A stretch of 64,000 bases of DNA from assembly GCA_040385645.1 (NCBI GenBank), contig JAZKGZ010000004.1, forward strand, positions 62,001 to 126,000, in the 5' to 3' direction. How positions within the stretch are numbered: the stretch's first letter is position 1; every line of letters begins with the position of its first letter. This DNA comes from JANXSS01 sp040385645 (GTDB lineage Bacteria; Pseudomonadota; Gammaproteobacteria; Burkholderiales; Burkholderiaceae_D). The notes beneath the pieces are model-generated. The model did no database searches. It saw only the letters and a list, made by a program, of their open reading frames with translations, and was not told where the DNA came from. Position numbers and translations under genes: made by a program. This document shows, in pieces, positions 1-9,648 of the stretch.

Positions 1-4
1 TAAC

Positions 5-2590
5 ATGCCGATGCCCAAACCACCAATGCTGCATACCGACGCATTTTTGCCCTACATGCGCGACGTAAGTATGTGTGAGCAGACGCTGCAGGAGCTAAAC
101 TTGATGTGGCGGCTGATCGATGCCTCGGCAAGGATGAACTGCCCGAGCGAGGCGAGATCGATCTTGTCGACCCTGGCTGCAACCAGGACTGGTTTCAGCG
201 CACTGGAACGTGCGTTAGTTGCGACTCTGGTTGAAGAAAAAGTAGCTACATTGCAAAAAGGAATGGGCACAAAGGCGCAGTACGTCATTGACGTCATCGT
301 GCGTAATTTATTTGAACGGACTGCCGACGTCGGCTTTCTCGCTACCGACAGTGAACTGTGTGCCTTTGTCGCCGGCACAACGTGCGATCTCGAAATGATC
401 CGCCAGCGGTTGCTCGAATACCGGAGCAAGTACACGGTCTACGACGACATCGTGCTACTCGACCCTCAAGGGCAGGTTTTGGCACGGATTGACCCCTTGT
501 CAAATCTTGAACGTTGCACGGACTCGCTGCTAGCGACAACCCTAGCCAGCGACGCCTACATCGAGACTTGTCGCGCGAGCGAACTGCAGCCTCATAAGCA
601 CCGGGCATTGATTTACTCACGACGGATGCATCACCCGTCAAATGGGAACGTGATCGGTGTGCTATGTCTGTGCTTCGATTTTGAAAACGAGATGGCCGGC
701 ATTTTTCAATCCTATCGCGATGTCGGAAACCGCTCGATCATGCTTTTGCTTGATCAAGCCAATCGCGTGATTGCCAGCAGCGAACCGCAGTGGATCGCGA
801 CCGGTACCATGGTGCCATCGAACCGTGAAGGTGACAAATCGATCACGCTGTTTTGCGGCAGGCAATATCTGGTACAAACGTCGTGCTCGGGCGGGTACCA
901 GGGATATCCCGGTCCTGCTGGATGGCAGGGTCAGCTTATGGTTCCTATTGAGATAGCATTCAACGGCCCGATCACCGATGCCCTCGCAGATCTGGCACCG
1001 CACGCCGCTGCGGGTTTGCTTTCCCACGCTCAGACCTTTTGCCCGGCCTTACACGATATCACTGCGGCGAGCAACAAAGCATCCGACGCCATTCAACAAA
1101 TAGTTTGGAACGGTCATTTACTGACTGCAGGCCAGACGGATGAAATGCAAAAACTGAGAAGCATTCTTGATCAGATCAGTGAAACCGGGATGCGCAGCAG
1201 TATTCTTTTTTCGCAATCGATCCAGGATCTTTTTCAGACGGTGCTTGCCTCGAGCATGCAGGAAGCAAAATTCACCACAAACCTCTTGGTCGATCTACTG
1301 AACCGCAATCTGTACGAACGCTCAAATGACTGTCGCTGGTGGGCGTTGACCTCACAACTGTGCGCTGCCCTTTGCCAAACGGCAGTTAATCAAGCCACAT
1401 TGGACAACGCGCATGAATTGCTGGCCACGGTCAACGGCCTTTACACGGTATACACACGTATTTTCCTCTACGATCGATCGGGCATTATCCTCACCAGTAC
1501 CGGCGCGGCAAATGAAGCAAGCATTGTGGGCAGTCACATCGGCGACGAGTGTCTTGCCAGCGTGCTACGTCTGGCCGGACCTCAGGATTACCATGTCAGT
1601 CCTTTCGCTAGATCTAATTTGTATGATGACAGGCATACTGATATCTACCATGCAGCACTACGCGACCCTGCTAATTCACGCGTGATTGTCGGTGGCATCG
1701 GCATCGTATTTGACGCTACGCCTGAATTACGCAATATGCTCGATGCCGGCCTCGGCTGCCGGCAAAATATGCAGGCGTTTTACATCGACCGTCGCGGGAC
1801 AATTTTATCTGGAACCGACCCTGTCCGAAGGATAGGCTCGCAGCTGCCGCTCGATCCTGATTTGTTGCAATTGGAAAACGGTAACAGTTTGTCCAGAATC
1901 ACATCGTACGATGGTCAATATGCCGTTGTCGCCTGTTCTGCATCAAGCGGCTATCGGGAATTTCAGATCAGTGGCGGGCATGACGATGGCGTGCTTGCCG
2001 TAGTCTTCGAAATTTTGGGCGCAGTGGTGGAAAATGCAGAAACGCTAATCCCCCGCCATGTGACGATCGATACAGATAGCGACGGTTCAAACGGCATTGA
2101 CTACGCGACTTTCTTTTGCGGAAAAAATCTGCTCGCCGTTCCCGCAACTGGGGTTCAACAAGCGCTTCCGTATGCCGACATGGTGCCAGCAACGATGAGT
2201 AGTCGGCCGGAGCGTATTGGATTGTTGCACCTAAAGAATGGCGAACCCGGCCGCGAATTCATATGGGTATTCGATCTTGCTCAGTTGTTAGGCAAAGTAG
2301 CCTCGCCGCCGCAGGCGCACAGCCAAGTACTCGTCGTGAGCCACGGCGGCTATACAATCGGCTTGATGGTTGACATGTTGCACTCGGTAACGCGGTTTAG
2401 CCAGAGGCAGATTCTTCAAATGCCTTTCGCCTCCCTTGGTGCCTCCGTACTTATCACAAAGCTCATCAAGGCAAATCAGGGCGAGCTTCTAGTGCAGCTT
2501 CTAGACCTGGAGCGCCTGTTTGAACTGCTGTTATATGATGACCTGGTCGAGCCGGAGCTCTGTCCGCCGCCCCAACGCAGCGCTGCATGA
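5..2590 (+). CDS. Soluble double-Cache sensor protein with C-terminal CheW-like domain
   Basis: This 861-residue protein has no obvious membrane segment or signal peptide. A helical N-terminus (about 1-90) precedes two related halves. Each begins with a similar helix (RNLFERTADVGFLATD near residue 100 and a diverged RNLYERSNDCRWWALT near 435) followed by a Cache-like sensor fold (YTVYDDIVLLDPQGQVLARI and YTVYTRIFLYDRSGIILTS). The last 150 residues resemble CheW (VLVVSHGGYTIGLMVDMLHS), the adaptor fold that couples receptors to the CheA kinase. I infer a cytoplasmic ligand-sensing chemotaxis adaptor. No che genes are visible nearby. The first ATG is used, but the frame is open to the window edge, so the start could lie further upstream. 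Confidence 0.7.
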   Translation: MPMPKPPMLHTDAFLPYMRDVSMCEQTLQELNLMWRLIDASARMNCPSEARSILSTLAATRTGFSALERALVATLVEEKVATLQKGMGTKAQYVIDVIVRNLFERTADVGFLATDSELCAFVAGTTCDLEMIRQRLLEYRSKYTVYDDIVLLDPQGQVLARIDPLSNLERCTDSLLATTLASDAYIETCRASELQPHKHRALIYSRRMHHPSNGNVIGVLCLCFDFENEMAGIFQSYRDVGNRSIMLLLDQANRVIASSEPQWIATGTMVPSNREGDKSITLFCGRQYLVQTSCSGGYQGYPGPAGWQGQLMVPIEIAFNGPITDALADLAPHAAAGLLSHAQTFCPALHDITAASNKASDAIQQIVWNGHLLTAGQTDEMQKLRSILDQISETGMRSSILFSQSIQDLFQTVLASSMQEAKFTTNLLVDLLNRNLYERSNDCRWWALTSQLCAALCQTAVNQATLDNAHELLATVNGLYTVYTRIFLYDRSGIILTSTGAANEASIVGSHIGDECLASVLRLAGPQDYHVSPFARSNLYDDRHTDIYHAALRDPANSRVIVGGIGIVFDATPELRNMLDAGLGCRQNMQAFYIDRRGTILSGTDPVRRIGSQLPLDPDLLQLENGNSLSRITSYDGQYAVVACSASSGYREFQISGGHDDGVLAVVFEILGAVVENAETLIPRHVTIDTDSDGSNGIDYATFFCGKNLLAVPATGVQQALPYADMVPATMSSRPERIGLLHLKNGEPGREFIWVFDLAQLLGKVASPPQAHSQVLVVSHGGYTIGLMVDMLHSVTRFSQRQILQMPFASLGASVLITKLIKANQGELLVQLLDLERLFELLLYDDLVEPELCPPPQRSAA

Positions 2591-2708
2591 CCGATTGCGG
2601 AATTGCGCAAAAGATCGCTGCGTCTAACGGGAAGCCACAACATTAAGGGCGTTTCGCGTTTCTTTCCTGCCAACAGTTCTGCCCGTCTAATCCGCAGCGA
2701 TGCTCGCG

Positions 2709-2714
2709 TATAAT
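2709..2714 (+). promoter_or_regulatory. Candidate -10 element upstream of prfB
   Basis: A perfect TATAAT lies 27 bp before the prfB start, which would give a short leader of about 20 nt. No convincing -35 hexamer is seen at 16-18 bp spacing, so this is a weak prediction. Confidence 0.3.
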
Positions 2715-2741
2715 CCGCGGTTTGATCGCAAAGACACCAAG

Positions 2742-3846
2742 ATGGAAGCCGAACGTCTAAACGCCCTCGCCGCGCTACTCGCGGACCTGACCTCCCGCGA
2801 AGTCGAACTTCGGAGGTATCTTTGACTTCGATACTAAGTCGGAGAAGCTGGAACAGGTCAATGCCGAACTCGAAGACCCGGTAGTCTGGGACGACCAGAA
2901 ACGTGCCCAAGACCTTGGCAAGGAAAAGAAATCTCTAGAGTCGATTGTTCTGACCCTCACCAAGATCGACGCAGACCTGCGCGACACCACCGACCTGTTC
3001 GCCATGGCGCGCGAGGAGCAGGATGAAACCGCGATGGAAGCCGTCGAAGCGGACGCCGAAGGCTTACGCAAGCTGGTCGAAGGTATGGAATTTCGCCGCA
3101 TGTTCGCCAACCCGATGGATCCGAACAACTGCTTCATCGATATCCAAGCCGGTGCCGGCGGTACCGAGGCACAGGATTGGGCGTCTATGTTGCTGCGCCA
3201 GTACCTGCGCTATTGCGAACGAAAAGGTTTCAAAACCGAGATTCTGGAGCAGTCCGACGGCGAGGTTGCAGGTATCAAGACGGCCACCATCAAGGTCGAA
3301 GGCGATTACGCCTATGGCTTTTTGCGTACCGAGACCGGTGTCCACCGGCTGGTGCGCAAGTCGCCTTTCGATTCTGCCAACGGCCGACATACCTCGTTTT
3401 CCAGTCTGTTCGTCTATCCGGAAGTCGACGACTCGTTAGAAATCGACATCAATCCTTCCGACGTACGAGTAGATACCTACCGTGCTTCCGGTGCCGGTGG
3501 CCAGCACATCAACAAGACCGATTCTGCGGTGCGGCTGACCCATGCGCCCTCTGGCATTGTCGTCCAGTGCCAGAACGACCGCAGCCAGCATCGCAACCGG
3601 GCAGAAGCCTGGGCCATGTTGAAGTCCCGTCTGTACGAGCATGAAATGCGCAAGCGTATGAGCGAACAGCAGAAACTGGAAGACTCCAAGACCGATATCG
3701 GCTGGGGCCACCAGATCCGCTCCTATGTGCTGGATCAATCTCGCATTAAGGATCTACGTACGAATTTCGAAATGGGCAACACCAAAGCCGTGCTTGACGG
3801 TGAACTCGACGATTTCATCGCCGCTTCCCTCAAGCAGGGCGTTTAA
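2742..3846 (+). CDS. prfB: Peptide chain release factor 2, with programmed +1 frameshift
   Basis: RF2 recognises UGA and UAA stop codons and triggers peptide release on the ribosome. Translation starts at ATG 2742, reads 27 codons to CTT, meets an in-frame TGA at 2823-2825, and shifts +1 to continue at GAC 2824, giving 367 residues, the usual RF2 length. The stop-recognition tripeptide SPF lies in RKSPFDSANGRHTSF, and the catalytic GGQ lies in GAGGQHINKTDSAVR. lysS follows 13 bp downstream, the conserved prfB-lysS arrangement. Production is autoregulated: low RF2 favours the shift. A plain ORF caller would start this gene at 3004 and miss about 87 residues. Confidence 0.96.
2811..2826 (+). 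promoter_or_regulatory. Programmed +1 frameshift site of prfB
   Basis: CGGAGG (Shine-Dalgarno-like) is followed by TAT, the slippery CTT, the stop TGA and then C. This is the classical RF2 frameshift arrangement with the same three-base spacing between the SD-like element and CTT as in E. coli. The frames before and after the site were checked: codon 2820-2822 is CTT, and the downstream frame begins at 2824. Confidence 0.95.
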
Positions 3847-3859
3847 TCTACTACAGACC

Positions 3860-5398
3860 ATGACAATCAATAACGACGTTGCAGCCTCGTCTTCCGATAC
3901 GCCGGTCGATGAAAATTCGATCATCATGGAGCGCCGCTCCAAGTTGGCGGCCTTGCGCGGCCAGGGCATCGCATTTCCCAACGATTTCCGGCCGCTGCAC
4001 AAAGCTGCAGACTTGCAAGCCCAGTACGGCGAACTGGACCAGGCGAGTCTGGAAGCACAGGCAATCAGCGTTAGTGTCGCCGGTCGGATGATGTTGAAGC
4101 GCGTGATGGGCAAAGCGTCGTTTGCCACGATTCAAGATGCATCCGGCGCGTTGGCCGATGGCCGCATTCAGCTGTATCTGACCAATGAAGTAACGGGTGA
4201 AGCATCGCATGCCGCATTCAAGCATTACGACCTGGGCGATATACTCGGTGCCGAGGGTGTGCTGTTCAAAACCAAGGTCGGCGAACTATCGATCAAGGTC
4301 AGCAAGCTGCGGCTGTTGACCAAATCATTGCGGCCATTGCCGGACAAATTTCATGGCTTGGCCGATCAGGAAATGAAATACCGCCAGCGGTATGTCGACC
4401 TGATCATGAACGAGCATACCCGTCGCACGTTCAAGGCCCGTACAGCGGCCATGAACTCGATCCGCCATTTCATGACGGACCATGATTTCATGGAAGTCGA
4501 AACGCCGATGCTGCACGTAATTCCCGGTGGCGCAGCGGCAAAACCGTTCATCACGCATCACAACGCGTTGGACATGCAGATGTTTCTGCGGATAGCGCCG
4601 GAACTCTACTTGAAACGCCTGCTGGTAGGCGGCTTCGACCGGGTGTTCGAAATCAACCGCAACTTTCGCAACGAGGGTGTATCGCCGCGGCACAATCCCG
4701 AATTCACGATGATGGAGTTCTACGCCGCCTACGTGGACTACCAGTGGCTGATGGACTTCACCGAAGCGGTCATTCGCAAGGCGGCAATCGACGCCCACGG
4801 TACGGCCACGCTCATGTATCAAGGCCGCGAACTCGATCTGAGCAAGCCGTTTCAGCGACTCACGATCCTTGGCGCAATCAACAAATACGCCCCGCACTAT
4901 ACGCTCGAGCAATTACAGAATATTGCGTTCCTGCGCGCGACGTTACATCAATTTGGTGTGAAACCGATCGCCGCCGCAGGCCTTGGTGCCCTGCAATTAG
5001 CGCTATTCGAAGAAACCGCCGAAGCGCAATTGTGGGAGCCGACCTACATCGTCGATTACCCGGTTGAGGTTTCTCCGCTGGCACGGGCTTCCGATACGGT
5101 GGCCGGCATTACCGAACGCTTCGAACTATTTATCAGCGGCCGCGAAATAGCCAACGGCTTTTCTGAATTGAACGACGCGGAAGACCAGGCAGCACGCTTC
5201 CAGGCGCAAACCGCAGCGAAGGACGCCGGCGACGAGGAAGCGATGTTTTACGATGCTGACTATATCCGCGCACTGGAATATGGCATGCCGCCGGCCGGAG
5301 GCTGCGGTATTGGCATCGATCGACTGATTATGCTGATCACGGATAGCCCGAATATTCGGGATGTGATCCTTTTTCCGCATTTGCGGCGTGAAGATTGA
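3860..5398 (+). CDS. lysS: Lysyl-tRNA synthetase, class II
   Basis: Charges tRNA-Lys with lysine in the cytoplasm. The 512-residue product has an N-terminal OB-fold anticodon-binding domain (about 60-165) and the class II catalytic core. Motif 2 is visible (FDRVFEINRNFRNEGVSPRH), as is the C-terminal motif 3 region (GCGIGIDRLIMLITDSPNIR). The open frame extends upstream, but ATG 3860, 13 bp after the prfB stop, matches the usual start and avoids overlap. It is probably co-transcribed with prfB. Confidence 0.95.
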   Translation: MTINNDVAASSSDTPVDENSIIMERRSKLAALRGQGIAFPNDFRPLHKAADLQAQYGELDQASLEAQAISVSVAGRMMLKRVMGKASFATIQDASGALADGRIQLYLTNEVTGEASHAAFKHYDLGDILGAEGVLFKTKVGELSIKVSKLRLLTKSLRPLPDKFHGLADQEMKYRQRYVDLIMNEHTRRTFKARTAAMNSIRHFMTDHDFMEVETPMLHVIPGGAAAKPFITHHNALDMQMFLRIAPELYLKRLLVGGFDRVFEINRNFRNEGVSPRHNPEFTMMEFYAAYVDYQWLMDFTEAVIRKAAIDAHGTATLMYQGRELDLSKPFQRLTILGAINKYAPHYTLEQLQNIAFLRATLHQFGVKPIAAAGLGALQLALFEETAEAQLWEPTYIVDYPVEVSPLARASDTVAGITERFELFISGREIANGFSELNDAEDQAARFQAQTAAKDAGDEEAMFYDADYIRALEYGMPPAGGCGIGIDRLIMLITDSPNIRDVILFPHLRRED

Positions 5399-5528
5399 CT
5401 GTAATAATTGATGTAGAGGCAGAATTACAACTGATTACAAGATACACATTCTATCGCTGGTGCTATCCGAAAAATCTAGGGATACTGTTTCCACCGCACA
5501 TTGTATTGTGGCAAAACAGGAGCTCTTC

Positions 5529-6293
5529 ATGACACACCCAATAAAATTTATTACCAACTCCCAACGCGGCCGTATCCATCCGTTGGTGGCCACGGCCGCA
5601 GTTGCCGTCACACTGGTCAGCCTGGTAGGTATCGCCGCAATTACCGGTGTTTTTCCGTCTTCCAATAGTACGACTGCGCCGGTAAGCACATTAGCGGCGC
5701 CGGTACCAATGACGGCACCGACAATGGCACCGCAGGCAATGCCGGCACCTAATCAGCAGCTGGCTTATCAATCGCCACCGCAGAGTCAGTCCCCCGCATA
5801 TGTCGCCATCCCTGATCCGGAACCAGTGAAGCCGCGTGTTCGCGAGCAGCCACCGAAAGCTGTCAAGCAGCCGGCACCACGTCCGGTTGCCGACGACCGT
5901 TATTCATCGCAGCCTTATCAACAATCCGAATACCGCACTGTCAAGGCACCGGCGGTTTGCAATAGTTGCGGACGTGTAGAATCGGTCGTAGCAGTCAATC
6001 AGCCGGCGCAAGGTAGTGGATTGGGAATCGCTGCCGGTGCGGTGCTAGGTGGTGTTCTGGGTAATCAAGTCGGTGGTGGCAGCGGTAAAACGCTTGCTAC
6101 TGTGGCCGGTGCTGTAGCCGGCGGTTATGGTGGCAACGAGGTAGAAAAGCGTGCTCGCTCGACCACGACGTATCAGGTTCGGGTGCGGATGGAAGATGGC
6201 GACATGCGTACGTTTCCACAAAACGGCCCGGATGGGTTCCGGGTCGGCGACCGCGTCCGGGTGGTCAATGGTGCGCTGACGTCGCGTGGCTAG
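5529..6293 (+). CDS. Glycine-zipper 2TM-domain envelope protein
   Basis: This 254-residue protein has one N-terminal membrane segment or uncleaved signal anchor (about 20-45), a long Pro/Ala/Gln-rich linker (50-140), and a glycine-zipper segment (GIAAGAVLGGVLGNQVGGG, near 165). It ends in a short basic domain of the type seen in SlyB/YmgG-like outer-membrane or periplasmic proteins (YQVRVRMEDGDMRTF). Start ATG 5529 has an AGGAGC Shine-Dalgarno just upstream. It stands alone between lysS and a terminator shared with fdx. A role in envelope integrity is family inference only. Confidence 0.75.
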   Translation: MTHPIKFITNSQRGRIHPLVATAAVAVTLVSLVGIAAITGVFPSSNSTTAPVSTLAAPVPMTAPTMAPQAMPAPNQQLAYQSPPQSQSPAYVAIPDPEPVKPRVREQPPKAVKQPAPRPVADDRYSSQPYQQSEYRTVKAPAVCNSCGRVESVVAVNQPAQGSGLGIAAGAVLGGVLGNQVGGGSGKTLATVAGAVAGGYGGNEVEKRARSTTTYQVRVRMEDGDMRTFPQNGPDGFRVGDRVRVVNGALTSRG

Positions 6294-6342
6294 GCATTGG
6301 TGGACTAACAAATCCGACTGCCGGGTATCGGCCGGCGGATCG

Positions 6343-6369
6343 AAAAAGACGGCTGCGGCCGTCTTTTTT
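6343..6369. terminator. Bidirectional rho-independent terminator
   Basis: GACGGC / GCCGTC stem with a TGCG loop, an A-run on the left and a T-run on the right. It can end both the glycine-zipper gene (plus strand) and the isc operon after fdx (minus strand). Confidence 0.85.
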
Positions 6370-6370
6370 C

Positions 6371-6709
6371 TTAGTGGCTTTCGCTGACCTGATTGATGGT
6401 GTATTTCGGAATTTCGATCACCAAATCTTTGTCGGCGAGAATCACTTGGCATGACAAGCGCGATGTCGCTTCCAAGCCCCAGGCTTTATCGAGCAAATCT
6501 TCCTCAGTTTCTTCAGCAGCGGTGAGCGTATCGAAGCCCTCTCGAACGACGATATGGCAAGTGGTGCAAGCGCAGGATTTTTCACAGGCATGTTCGATAT
6601 CGATGTCGCTATCGAGCAAAGCGTCGCACAGGGAAACTCCGGCAGGCATATCTAGTACCGCACCTTCCGGGCACAATACTGGGTGGGGTAATACGACGAT
6701 CTGTGGCAC
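6371..6709 (-). CDS. fdx: ISC-type [2Fe-2S] ferredoxin
   Basis: This adrenodoxin-type ferredoxin supplies electrons for Fe-S cluster assembly. It has 112 residues. The cluster cysteines lie in CEKSCACTTCH plus the later Cys in RLSCQV. It is the last gene of the isc operon, 93 bp after hscA, and its stop abuts the terminator. No iscX is present after it, unlike the E. coli operon. Confidence 0.95.
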   Translation of the reverse strand: MPQIVVLPHPVLCPEGAVLDMPAGVSLCDALLDSDIDIEHACEKSCACTTCHIVVREGFDTLTAAEETEEDLLDKAWGLEATSRLSCQVILADKDLVIEIPKYTINQVSESH

Positions 6710-6802
6710 TTAAATTCCTTCAGCGACTTTGGGCAACATCCGCCGGCGCCATAATGGTTGCTAACTTACTTAGTCGATCACTAATCGACACTCATCGATC
6801 AC

Positions 6803-8665
6803 TCAAACCTCGTGCAGCTTACGGCCGGCCAACGCAGAGCGGACGCTGCGATCCATGCGGCGTGCCGCAAACTCTTCGGTACCTTTTGCAAGCGCGGTCA
6901 CCGATTTCTTGATTTCTTGAGGATCGTCGCTGTTGAGCTGACGGCGCACTGCTTCCATCAATACGCGAACCGCCTGCTGCTCCGGCTCGTCGAGCAGCGC
7001 AACGTCCGCATCCAGCGCGGATTGTGTCGCCAAAAGAATACGCTGTGCACTCAACTGCTCTTCTCGCAAAGCGCGCAGTTTCATGTCGATTTCCGCCGAC
7101 TGAAACGAATCCTGCAGCATCTGTGCGATCGTATCATCGGCCAGGCCATATGACGGTTTAACGACGATCGTGGCCTCGACGCCGGAGCGCAACTCGCGCG
7201 CCGACACCGACAACAAACCATCGGTATCGACTTGAAAAGTCACACGGATACGGGCAGCGCCAGCGGCCATCGGCGGAATACCACGCAACTCGAATTTCGC
7301 CAGGGAGCGGCAATCTGCCACCAGTTCACGCTCGCCCTGCACGACATGAATCGCCATGGCTCCTTGGCCATCTTTAAAAGTCGTAAATTCTTGCGCACGC
7401 GCACAAGGAATCGTCGAATTTCTGGGAATCACCTTTTCCACCAGGCCGCCCATCGTCTCTACGCCGAGCGACAAGGGAATTACATCCAGCAACAGCCAGT
7501 CGTCACCTTGAGCCCGATTGCCAGCTAGCAGATTCGCTTGTATTGCGGCACCGAGCGCTACGACCTTGTCGGGGTCGATATTGGTAAGCGGCGTGGCCTG
7601 AAAAAAATCGCCGACTGCTTTACGCACGTGAGGCGTGCGCGTCGAGCCGCCGACCAGTACCACGCCATCGATATCGTCGACGGTTAAGTTTGCGTCGCGC
7701 AGCGCCTTGCGGCACGGCGCAATCGTTTTGGCAACCAGATGCGCCGTGATATCGACGAACTGCTGGGTCGTCAACGTCAGGTGCACTTCTTCGCCCGAAC
7801 GAAGGGTGGCATCGATACTCGTTTGCGCATGAATCGTCAGCAATTCTTTAGCCTGACGTGCCTTCACGATCAACACGCTGGCGTCCATGTCCGATAACGC
7901 TGCCAGCCCGGCTTGCTCGATGATCCAACATAGGATCCGGTGATCGAAATCGTCGCCGCCCAGGGCCGAGTCGCCGCCGGTCGCCATGACTTCGAAGACG
8001 CCTTTGCTCAGCTTGAGAATGGAAATGTCGAAGGTGCCGCCGCCGAGATCGTAGACGGCAAACGTACCCTGCGACGCATTGTCCAAGCCATAAGCAATCG
8101 CTGCGGCAGTCGGTTCATTCAGCAACCGCAATACGTTCAAGCCAGCTAGTTTTGCCGCATCCTTGGTTGCCTGGCGCTGGGCATCGTCGAAATATGCCGG
8201 CACCGTGATGACTGCGCCCACAAGCTCATCGCCCAGCGCGTCCTCGGCACGTTGCCGCAGAGTTGCCAAAATCTGCGCCGATACTTCGACCGGACTCTTC
8301 ACCCCGGCAATAGTCCTGATCTGCACCATGCCGGGCGCATCGATGAAGTCGTAGGGCAGGTTTTCTGCATGAGCGATATCTTTTAAGCCGCGCCCCATGA
8401 AGCGCTTTACGGATGAAACACTGTTCTTCGGGTCGGCTGTCTGTGCAGACTGAGCAACATAGCCGATATTGGCATGCCCGTTTGGCAGATAACGCACGAC
8501 AGAAGGTAGCAGCGCCCTGCCTTCGGCATCGTTCAAGACTTCCGGCAGACTATTGCGAACTGTCGCGACGAGTGAGTTAGTGGTACCGAGATCGATACCC
8601 ACGGCCAATCGATGCTGATGTGGCGCCGTGGACATGCCAGGCTCGGAAATTTGCAGTAACGCCAT
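6803..8665 (-). CDS. hscA: Fe-S assembly chaperone HscA (Hsp70 family)
   Basis: A specialised Hsp70 ATPase that helps transfer the cluster from IscU. The 620-residue product has the nucleotide-binding phosphate loop GIDLGTTNS (23-31), the second ATPase signature VYDLGGGTFDIS, and the third signature VVLVGGSTRTP. It has the short C-terminal substrate-binding domain typical of HscA. It follows hscB with a 66-bp gap inside the isc operon. HscA binds the LPPVK motif of IscU, which is present in the iscU product here. Confidence 0.96.
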   Translation of the reverse strand: MALLQISEPGMSTAPHQHRLAVGIDLGTTNSLVATVRNSLPEVLNDAEGRALLPSVVRYLPNGHANIGYVAQSAQTADPKNSVSSVKRFMGRGLKDIAHAENLPYDFIDAPGMVQIRTIAGVKSPVEVSAQILATLRQRAEDALGDELVGAVITVPAYFDDAQRQATKDAAKLAGLNVLRLLNEPTAAAIAYGLDNASQGTFAVYDLGGGTFDISILKLSKGVFEVMATGGDSALGGDDFDHRILCWIIEQAGLAALSDMDASVLIVKARQAKELLTIHAQTSIDATLRSGEEVHLTLTTQQFVDITAHLVAKTIAPCRKALRDANLTVDDIDGVVLVGGSTRTPHVRKAVGDFFQATPLTNIDPDKVVALGAAIQANLLAGNRAQGDDWLLLDVIPLSLGVETMGGLVEKVIPRNSTIPCARAQEFTTFKDGQGAMAIHVVQGERELVADCRSLAKFELRGIPPMAAGAARIRVTFQVDTDGLLSVSARELRSGVEATIVVKPSYGLADDTIAQMLQDSFQSAEIDMKLRALREEQLSAQRILLATQSALDADVALLDEPEQQAVRVLMEAVRRQLNSDDPQEIKKSVTALAKGTEEFAARRMDRSVRSALAGRKLHEV

Positions 8666-8731
8666 AATTTATGAAATCGTTTCTAAATAGAGGCGAATGA
8701 TGGAAGGTGCAGTTAAATAGCCTCAGAAAAA

Positions 8732-9244
8732 TCAGGCGGGTTCATCATAGGCATTGGCAACTTCTTCTCCGAACTTTTCGATGAACATCAATCGGCGTGC
8801 AGCCATCGCAGCGGCTACGAAATCATGTTGGTCGAACAGCGTTTCGAGCTGCGCAATCTCATCCATACGGTTTTGCCGAAGCGTTGCCTCCAAACCTGAC
8901 AACGCTGCCTCGTCGCGCATCGCATGCGCATCGTCGAGTGCCTCGCGCCACGCCATTTGCTGCATCAAAAAATCAGGCGGCATCGCGGTGCTCGATTCAC
9001 CTTGTAAATCGATGCCGTTTAACTGGCAAAGATAGATCGCACGTTTGAGCGGGTGCTTCAGCGTTTGATAGGCTTCGTTGGCACGCGTTGCCCATTGCAT
9101 CGCCACGCGCTTTTCGGCATCGCCCGCAGTCGAAAATTTATCGGGATGTACCTGGTTTTGTACATCATGATATGCGTCGTCGAGTGCTTTCGAATCGATC
9201 GCAAAGGTCAACGGCAAATGAAACAATTCGAAGTGATTCTGCAT
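8732..9244 (-). CDS. hscB: Fe-S assembly co-chaperone HscB (J-domain)
   Basis: A J-type co-chaperone that delivers IscU to HscA and stimulates its ATPase. It has 170 residues. The N-terminal J domain has the HPD motif (QVHPDKFSTAGDAEK, about 34-36), and the C-terminal helical domain binds IscU. It lies between iscA and hscA in the isc operon. Confidence 0.95.
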   Translation of the reverse strand: MQNHFELFHLPLTFAIDSKALDDAYHDVQNQVHPDKFSTAGDAEKRVAMQWATRANEAYQTLKHPLKRAIYLCQLNGIDLQGESSTAMPPDFLMQQMAWREALDDAHAMRDEAALSGLEATLRQNRMDEIAQLETLFDQHDFVAAAMAARRLMFIEKFGEEVANAYDEPA

Positions 9245-9310
9245 AGATCAGAGGTACGAGCCAGGCGCAAAACTCAAGTTATGCCAGTATGAAGGCCAGC
9301 GATTGACGGC

Positions 9311-9634
9311 TCAAATACGAAAGCTTTCGCCGCAACCGCATTCATCCTTGACATTAGGATTGTGGAATTTGAAACCTTCGTTCAACCCCTCTCGGGCAAA
9401 ATCCAGCTCGGTACCGTCGATAAACGGCAGGCTCTTCGGGTCGACGAATACCTTGACGCCATGCGACTCGAACACACTGTCTTCCCCGGCGCTCTCGTCG
9501 ACATATTCAAGCTTATAGGCAAGCCCCGAGCAGCCCGTGGTACGCACACCGAAACGCAGCCCGATGCCTTTACCGCGTTTATCGATAAAACGACTGATGT
9601 GTTTTGCTGCTTTTTCAGTCAAAGTAATTGCCAT
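9311..9634 (-). CDS. iscA: Fe-S assembly A-type carrier IscA
   Basis: A-type carrier for iron or Fe-S clusters, 107 residues as expected for the family. The three conserved cysteines are in TTGCSGLAY and the C-terminal DECGCGESF. It follows iscU by 14 bp and precedes hscB in the operon. Confidence 0.95.
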   Translation of the reverse strand: MAITLTEKAAKHISRFIDKRGKGIGLRFGVRTTGCSGLAYKLEYVDESAGEDSVFESHGVKVFVDPKSLPFIDGTELDFAREGLNEGFKFHNPNVKDECGCGESFRI

Positions 9635-9648
9635 GGCATGATTCCCGA

